From positions 162,379-226,378 of the forward strand of contig NZ_WKYV01000007.1 in assembly GCF_009677585.1 (NCBI RefSeq): a DNA stretch of 64,000 bases. The letters run 5' to 3'. This DNA is from Lactonifactor sp. BIOML-A5 (GTDB lineage: Bacteria; Bacillota; Clostridia; Lachnospirales; Lachnospiraceae). The notes beneath the pieces are model-generated. The model was not told where the DNA came from. It did not search any database and was given only the letters and a program-made list of their open reading frames with translations. Below are positions 59,575-64,000 of this stretch, piece after piece. A program made the position numbers and the translations under genes. The stretch's first letter is position 1; each line of letters begins with the position of its first letter.

Positions 59575-60465
59575 ATGGACGATGCAATTCAAAATTTTTT
59601 AGCTTATTTACATAATACCAAAAACATATCAAGGAATACGGAGGTTTCATACGAGCGGGATTTAAAAAAGATGGTGCACTATCTGGAATGTCAGGGAGAA
59701 GATGATATCTGTATGGTGTCTTCAACAAACCTGAATTCTTATATGATGTATCTGGAAAAAGAACATTTTGCCCCCTCTACCATATCCAGGAGCGTAGCAT
59801 CTATACGCGCCTTTTTTCAGTATCTGTATCTGGAGGGGATAAGGGCGGAGAATCCTGCAGAGCATCTGAAGGCACCAAAGATTCAGAAGAAAACGCCGGG
59901 GATTCTGAGTGTGGAAGAGGTAGATTTACTTTTGAAGCAGCCTGATAAGGTGACTCCCAAAGGGATTCGCGATCGGGCGATGCTGGAATTGCTCTATGCC
60001 ACAGGCATCCGTGTCAGCGAGCTGATTCACCTGAAAGTAAAGGATGTCAACCTGCATCTGGGGTATATTATCTGTAACTCCGGAGAGGGAGAGAAAGAGA
60101 GAATCATCCCCTTTGGAAATATGGCCAGGAAAGCACTGACATCTTATGTGGGAAAGTACCGGGATATTCTGCTGGATGGGAATGAAAGTGATATTTTATT
60201 CTGCAACTGTTCCGGAAAACCTATGAGCCGTCAGGGGTTTTGGAAAGTGCTGAAGAGTTATGCGGTAAAAGCAGGGATTGAACAGGATATTACGCCTCAC
60301 ACGCTCCGCCATTCCTTCGCCGCCCATCTGCTGCAGAATGGAGCGGATATTAAGAGTGTCCAGGAGATGATGGGCCATGCGGATATTTCCACAACTCAGA
60401 TATATCTGAATATGGGAATGAATAAGATGAGGGATGTGTATGTCAAAGCCCACCCGAGAAAATAA
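59575..60465 (+). CDS. xerD: tyrosine recombinase XerD
   Basis: A 296-residue tyrosine recombinase. It has an N-terminal SAM-like domain (MDDAIQNFLAYLHNTKNISRNT in part) and a catalytic domain with Arg in LYATGIRVSEL, Lys region, HTLRHSFAAHLL (His-x-x-Arg), GHADISTTQIY and the Tyr nucleophile. XerC/XerD resolve chromosome dimers at dif. ATG 59575 fits family starts; a GTG at 59533 would add 14 residues. The placement after spoIIM is conserved, so this is the housekeeping enzyme and not a phage integrase. Confidence 0.94.
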   Translation: MDDAIQNFLAYLHNTKNISRNTEVSYERDLKKMVHYLECQGEDDICMVSSTNLNSYMMYLEKEHFAPSTISRSVASIRAFFQYLYLEGIRAENPAEHLKAPKIQKKTPGILSVEEVDLLLKQPDKVTPKGIRDRAMLELLYATGIRVSELIHLKVKDVNLHLGYIICNSGEGEKERIIPFGNMARKALTSYVGKYRDILLDGNESDILFCNCSGKPMSRQGFWKVLKSYAVKAGIEQDITPHTLRHSFAAHLLQNGADIKSVQEMMGHADISTTQIYLNMGMNKMRDVYVKAHPRK

Positions 60466-60512
60466 AACAGACAGATGCCCGGCTATGGGTGAGCCGGGCA
60501 TCTGTCTGTTTT
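60464..60512. terminator. bidirectional intrinsic terminator
   Basis: AAAACAGACAGATGCCCGGCT and its exact reverse complement form a 21-bp stem around a 7-base loop. It lies between the converging xerD and URO-D family genes and overlaps the stop codons of both, ending both transcripts. Confidence 0.95.
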
Positions 60513-61746
60513 AGTATTGTCCATATTTTAAGGTTGCCTCTTTCCAGGCATGCATATTTTCGTGCTTTGCATTGTCAAGCATCAAAGAGCAGTCCATAAT
60601 AAATCCCCCCTGGGGAGCCAGAATATCCAGCTGTCTTTTTGTCTCTTCAACGACCTGCTCCGGGGTTCCGAATGCCAGGAGGGCATTGGGAAGTGTACCG
60701 CAGATACATGCTACCTTTCCAACAGTATCTTTTACACGCCTCAAATCAACCTTCTCGAACATGTAAACCACTTTTCCTTTGGGCACATCGCACAGTGTAT
60801 CCAGACGAGTATTGTAATTCCCTTCACAGAAGCAAACAGGAGTCATCCCATGTTCGATAACGGTCATGATACATTTTCTCAGACAGGGCCAATAATATTT
60901 TTCATAATTTGCCAGACTCATAAATTCATCTACCCCGCAGTGCAGCGGCATAAAGATTCTCTTGGCACCTCTGGATTTGTAGATTTTCACCAGACGTTCC
61001 ACGTTCATCTCGGTTATCTTATTGACCGCACGCTCTAATTCGTCAGGGAATTCTATGATATCCATAGTGGTGCGGATGATGCCGCGTATGCTGTCTGCAA
61101 ATGCGTCAAATGGAATAAAAAATGTACCCTGACAGTAGGTAGAGAATCCTTCCTCCCCAATCCAGCTTCTCACGTTTGCCATCTGTTCTGCCCTCTGCCG
61201 GGATGCTTTGCCGGCCGCCATGAGAGCCTGCAGAGCGTCCTGTACTTCAGGAGCTGAGAACACACTAAGATCGGCAAAAAATCCCGCATCGTATACTTCC
61301 CTCAGATAGAGCCGGCTAAGTCCTTTCAGATTTTTGTGCTTTCGTGGCAAAAGTTTCGTTATGGTAGTGTGCGTAGGATCTTGGATAAATTCCTCGTATT
61401 CTTCATCCTGCAGATAAGTTTCGTCCAGATGCTGAAAGGAAGAATCCAGGGAAAGACCGTGGGTTGGACCTGGCCATCGCAGATAATTAGTTCCCAGAGC
61501 CTCTAGAGCATCCATCGAGTAGATACCGCCGATATTCACGGCGTCCGGTTCATATTCACGCATAAAATTCCGGAATCCAGGTTCCATGTTCCGTGCGTCC
61601 TTCATAGCATCATAAAAAGAAATGCCATACCCATACATATAAAAGCCGCTCATCTTTGGAACAAAAGGTACCCGATCACCTTCCTGAAGCGCAATCGCGG
61701 TATCCACTCTCTTTTCTCTTTCAGCCCGTAATTCTTCTTTGTTCAT
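60511..61746 (-). CDS. uroporphyrinogen decarboxylase (URO-D) superfamily protein, methyltransferase-like
   Basis: A 411-residue TIM-barrel protein (ATG 61746 behind AAGGAGG). Motifs of the URO-D/MtaA superfamily are VPFVPKMSGFYMYGYG, the long middle region, MPLHCGVDEFMS, and a CFCEGNYNTRLDTL stretch at the place where methylcobamide:CoM methyltransferases have HICGN. The His-x-Cys zinc site of MtaA is therefore not preserved as such. Such proteins in gut Clostridia are thought to act in corrinoid-dependent demethylation of methoxy or methylamine compounds, but no corrinoid protein is adjacent. It is divergent from a CdaR-type regulator, its likely controller. Confidence 0.8.
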   Translation of the reverse strand: MNKEELRAEREKRVDTAIALQEGDRVPFVPKMSGFYMYGYGISFYDAMKDARNMEPGFRNFMREYEPDAVNIGGIYSMDALEALGTNYLRWPGPTHGLSLDSSFQHLDETYLQDEEYEEFIQDPTHTTITKLLPRKHKNLKGLSRLYLREVYDAGFFADLSVFSAPEVQDALQALMAAGKASRQRAEQMANVRSWIGEEGFSTYCQGTFFIPFDAFADSIRGIIRTTMDIIEFPDELERAVNKITEMNVERLVKIYKSRGAKRIFMPLHCGVDEFMSLANYEKYYWPCLRKCIMTVIEHGMTPVCFCEGNYNTRLDTLCDVPKGKVVYMFEKVDLRRVKDTVGKVACICGTLPNALLAFGTPEQVVEETKRQLDILAPQGGFIMDCSLMLDNAKHENMHAWKEATLKYGQY

Positions 61747-61826
61747 GATATACCTCCTTGATATTGTAGGTTTTGCATAAGTTCTCTCTGCTGTATTGCT
61801 TTTTTGTACTCCTAAAAACCATTGCT

Positions 61827-61867
61827 TTGTGTTACAATAATTATATCATCAAAAAATAGACTGAAAA
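61827..61867 (-). promoter_or_regulatory. promoter of the URO-D family gene with a dyad
   Basis: On the minus strand TTTTCA (61867-61862) and TATAAT (61845-61840) are 16 bases apart. TTGT-GTT-ACAA (61827-61837) is a dyad at the predicted start of transcription; it shares the TTGTG start with the candidate operator at 3207. Confidence 0.5.
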
Positions 61868-61940
61868 ATTGTCTATCAAATATGAATTCCACTTTATAAT
61901 ATTTGGATATAATATACAACAGAAAGGGAAAGGATAAATT

Positions 61941-63443
61941 ATGAATCTGCCTCTGATTACACTTTTGGATCGGATGAATCTTCAGACAGAGAGTCACCCC
62001 GTCTGTCCCCGCATATTAATGGTTAAAGGGATTCGCTTTCTCTCAGAACACACAGAGAGACTGAAAAAGGATTATTTATATATTGGCCCTGCCATCCCAA
62101 AAAAGGCGGAATATGAGAGGGGAACCGCTGCCCTGGTTTGTAAATTGGAGGGAGACCCCGGTTTTTTCGCCTTTCAGCTATCAGAAGGAGAGGAGGTAAG
62201 TTACATATTGAACCAGGCACAGGATGTACTTGAGGAAATGAACCAGTGGGAAGAACAGCTGAAAGAATTGATTTATGGACAGAAAGGGCTCCAGGAGATG
62301 ATACAGCTTTTTTCCAAAATCATGGGGAACCCTGCGTACCTGGTAGATTCCAGTTTCAAAGTGTTGGCTATTGATAAAGCCCCAGTGCTATCAGAAATCA
62401 GCGCTATTTGGAAGCATCTAGTCACCTATGGATATCTTTCCTACGATATACTGGATCAGATGCGAAGAGCGGACGAAATCCGACTGATGGATTCTTATGA
62501 AAAGGCTGTGATTTTTCATCTGGACAGCTTTAACAACCCCTTTATCAACTATAACCTCCGTTGGGAAGGAAAGATACGTGGGCACTTATTTATTGTAGGA
62601 TATTTCAAAAAAATCACCCCCGGGGATGAAGCTTATGCAGATTACCTGGGCAGGATGGTGCTTCTGGCACTGGAAAAAGATATGAAATATTCGATCTCCA
62701 GAGGAAAAGATTATGAAAATTTTATTCATCACGTTGTAAGCGGAACACTCAAGGAAAAAGAGGAGATAAACAGACAGCTTGCTCCGCTGATGTGGGATAT
62801 GGAAGGGCGGTACTGTGTCATGCGTTATCTTCCGGAAGAGGAAGATGAGATACAGACAGAGGTTATGTGCGCAGAATTAGAAAACATGCACAGCAGCAAG
62901 CCGGTTATTATGGACGGGGAAATTGTAACTATTTTTTCACTGGAAGGAACTAAAGGAATTGAGAAGCTGGAAAAGCTTTTGGAGGTTTTTGTTGAAAAAA
63001 ATGGAGGATATGCGGGACTCAGCGATGAATTTGATGGGTTCTACCGTTCATCGGTCTATTACAGACAGGCCCTTATCTGTTTAGATATGGGGAGAGAACT
63101 GCTGAAGAAGCCTTTTGTGAGCTACCGGCATTACGCAGTACTCCATCTTCTGTTTTTGGGGCAGAAAAATGTGGATATGAAGATGGTGTGCGACAAAGCA
63201 GTGTTCCGTCTCCTGGATTATGATCGGGAACATCATACAGAGTATTGTCATACGTTAGAGGTGTATATCAGAAATGAGAGAAATATTGGGGCGGCGGCAG
63301 AAGAATTATATATTCACAGAAATACCTTACTATACCGGATTGCCAGACTGAAGTATCTTACGGGGGTGGACTTGGATGATTATCAGACTCGGGTGAGATT
63401 GGGGGTTTCTTTTTATATTGTCAGGTATTTAATTAGGATTTAG
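61941..63443 (+). CDS. CdaR/PucR-type transcriptional regulator
   Basis: A 500-residue regulator with the PucR C-terminal helix-turn-helix (LYIHRNTLLYRIARLKYLTGV), a central GGDEF-like region, and an N-terminal sensory part of about 150 residues that resembles PucR ligand domains. ATG 61941 follows AGAAAGGGAAAGG. It is divergent from the URO-D family gene, which it probably activates. It is longer than the related regulator at 1766-3001 by about 90 residues, mostly in the N-terminal half. Confidence 0.85.
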   Translation: MNLPLITLLDRMNLQTESHPVCPRILMVKGIRFLSEHTERLKKDYLYIGPAIPKKAEYERGTAALVCKLEGDPGFFAFQLSEGEEVSYILNQAQDVLEEMNQWEEQLKELIYGQKGLQEMIQLFSKIMGNPAYLVDSSFKVLAIDKAPVLSEISAIWKHLVTYGYLSYDILDQMRRADEIRLMDSYEKAVIFHLDSFNNPFINYNLRWEGKIRGHLFIVGYFKKITPGDEAYADYLGRMVLLALEKDMKYSISRGKDYENFIHHVVSGTLKEKEEINRQLAPLMWDMEGRYCVMRYLPEEEDEIQTEVMCAELENMHSSKPVIMDGEIVTIFSLEGTKGIEKLEKLLEVFVEKNGGYAGLSDEFDGFYRSSVYYRQALICLDMGRELLKKPFVSYRHYAVLHLLFLGQKNVDMKMVCDKAVFRLLDYDREHHTEYCHTLEVYIRNERNIGAAAEELYIHRNTLLYRIARLKYLTGVDLDDYQTRVRLGVSFYIVRYLIRI

Positions 63444-63507
63444 GAGTGTAGCGCTTGGACTTCGGCTCAAGGTGATTCAGGACGGCAGGTTTGGATGGCG
63501 GGGGACG

Positions 63508-63826
63508 GTGAGAGAAATCCCGCGGCGGCGGGCTGGCTGGTTCGGGCGGGAGGGAGGGCTTAAGTTCCGGGGACACCTCCGTCGCGAAGAGAGTCTAAGA
63601 CAAAACCGGAATCCCCGCAGGAGCACCGTTCGAATGGTCAAAGAATGCCTTATGTGCATTCTCTGCCCATGCTCACTTTTTTTCGGCCCTGACTGCCGAA
63701 AAAATCTCCAGCGTGAATCCCGGTTTTGCCTAAGACTCTCTACTCACTCCTGCGGAATCGTCCCCGGAACTTAAGCCTCCCTCCCGCCCAACCCAGCCAG
63801 CCCGCTGCCGCGGGATTCCTCTCACC
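63508..63826. repeat. long imperfect inverted repeat (MITE-like or structured element)
   Basis: The left arm (63508-63615) and right arm (63714-63826) are inverted copies of each other with roughly 85-90% identity over about 75 bases and looser pairing to the inner ends. Both include GAGAG-AATCCCGCGGC, CGGGCTGGCTGG, GGGCGGGAGGGAGG, TTAAGTTCCGGGGAC and, further in, GAGAGTCT-AAG-CAAAACCGG. The inner ~100 bases hold smaller hairpins (GAATGC/GCATTC at 63643-63662; TTTTTTCGGC/GCCGAAAAAA at 63678-63704). GC content is well above the flanks. A single-arm copy is at 34027-34105. No transposase, coding frame or target duplication is evident. Confidence 0.75.
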
Positions 63827-64000
63827 TGAGTAAGGGAAGTTCCAGGGGGTTCGCTATTTATCCAAAACATCAAGCGGACAATAGTGAGAAATAAGAGGAA
63901 AAGTGTACAACTCTCAACCTTTCCCCCCGTTTTCCGTGAATGTGAAGTGAGTCTCTGCCAGGTCAAGGGAGGAGGTCTTGGGGCCAGGGGTACTGGGTGG
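63827..64000. other. non-coding end of window
   Basis: The last 174 bases hold no convincing gene. A short minus-strand open frame overlaps the repeat and has no ribosome site. The final 60 bases are GC- and G-rich and may belong to another repeat that continues outside the window. Confidence 0.35.

Noticed and set aside
59575..60465. A phage-type integrase marking a mobile element.
   Set aside because: The conserved spoIIM-xerD order and XerD motifs mark it as the chromosomal recombinase; no phage genes or att repeats are nearby.
63678..63704. An intrinsic terminator formed by TTTTTTCGGC/GCCGAAAAAA.
   Set aside because: The T-run precedes the stem and As follow it on both strands, so neither strand gives a stem followed by Us.

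Overview
The window looks like chromosomal DNA of an endospore-forming Firmicute of the class Clostridia, most likely a gut Lachnospiraceae (Clostridium cluster XIVa; relatives of C. scindens, C. hylemonae or Dorea are plausible, but species cannot be settled by eye). The reasons are a complete spoIIIAA-AH operon, spoIVB-spo0A, spoIIM and cotJABC, strong AGGAGG ribosome sites with frequent GTG/TTG starts, mid-40s GC by eye, and a FabK-type fatty-acid operon.

Layout. (1) 1-8.2 kb is accessory: a DUF1538 membrane protein cut by the window edge, a DUF1648 membrane protein, then a CdaR/PucR-type regulator divergent from an SDR / flavin-Fe-S enoate reductase / MFS / SDR operon. This looks like uptake and redox conversion of an alcohol/ketone/enone substrate that is not identified. 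(2) 8.2-9.5 kb is the cotJABC spore-coat operon on the minus strand. (3) 9.7-14.7 kb encodes a PAS-GGDEF-GAF diguanylate cyclase, a membrane GDPD phosphodiesterase and a FtsW/RodA/SpoVE protein. (4) 14.7-23.1 kb is the fatty-acid operon acpP-fabD-fabG-fabF-accB-fabZ-accC-accDA(fused)-fabK, with two TTTG-N5-CAAA dyads that resemble FabT operators. (5) 23.2-27.3 kb has an atypical Sir2-like protein, gltX and a UvrD-like helicase. (6) 27.3-32.2 kb is spoIIIAA-AH. (7) 32.3-35.0 kb holds prfC, a repeat element and a lipoprotein. (8) 35.2-46.4 kb is the ancient block asp23-nusB-xseA-xseB-ispA-dxs-tlyA-nadK-argR-recN-spoIVB-spo0A, close to the Bacillus order. (9) 46.5-59.3 kb has glgA, two small proteins behind a sigma-G-like promoter, a divergent VTC-domain protein, a YcxB-like protein, an Asp-box lipoprotein, recA-recX, rny, small unknown genes, a ComEC-like metallo-beta-lactamase lipoprotein with its DUF3006 partner, and spoIIM. 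(10) 59.5-63.4 kb has xerD, then a URO-D-family protein divergent from a second CdaR/PucR-type regulator. (11) 63.5-63.8 kb is a long imperfect inverted repeat whose arm also occurs once near 34.0 kb.

The items I consider most worth checking are the SDR/enoate-reductase cluster with its candidate operator, the paired FabT-like sites without a local regulator gene, the AccD-AccA fusion, probable ATT and ATA start codons in spoIIIAA and spoIIIAG, a strong promoter firing straight into a terminator before the Sir2-like gene, a VTC-superfamily protein lacking key residues, and the dispersed 80-bp repeat that forms a 320-bp palindrome. No rRNA, tRNA, CRISPR array or intact insertion sequence was seen.
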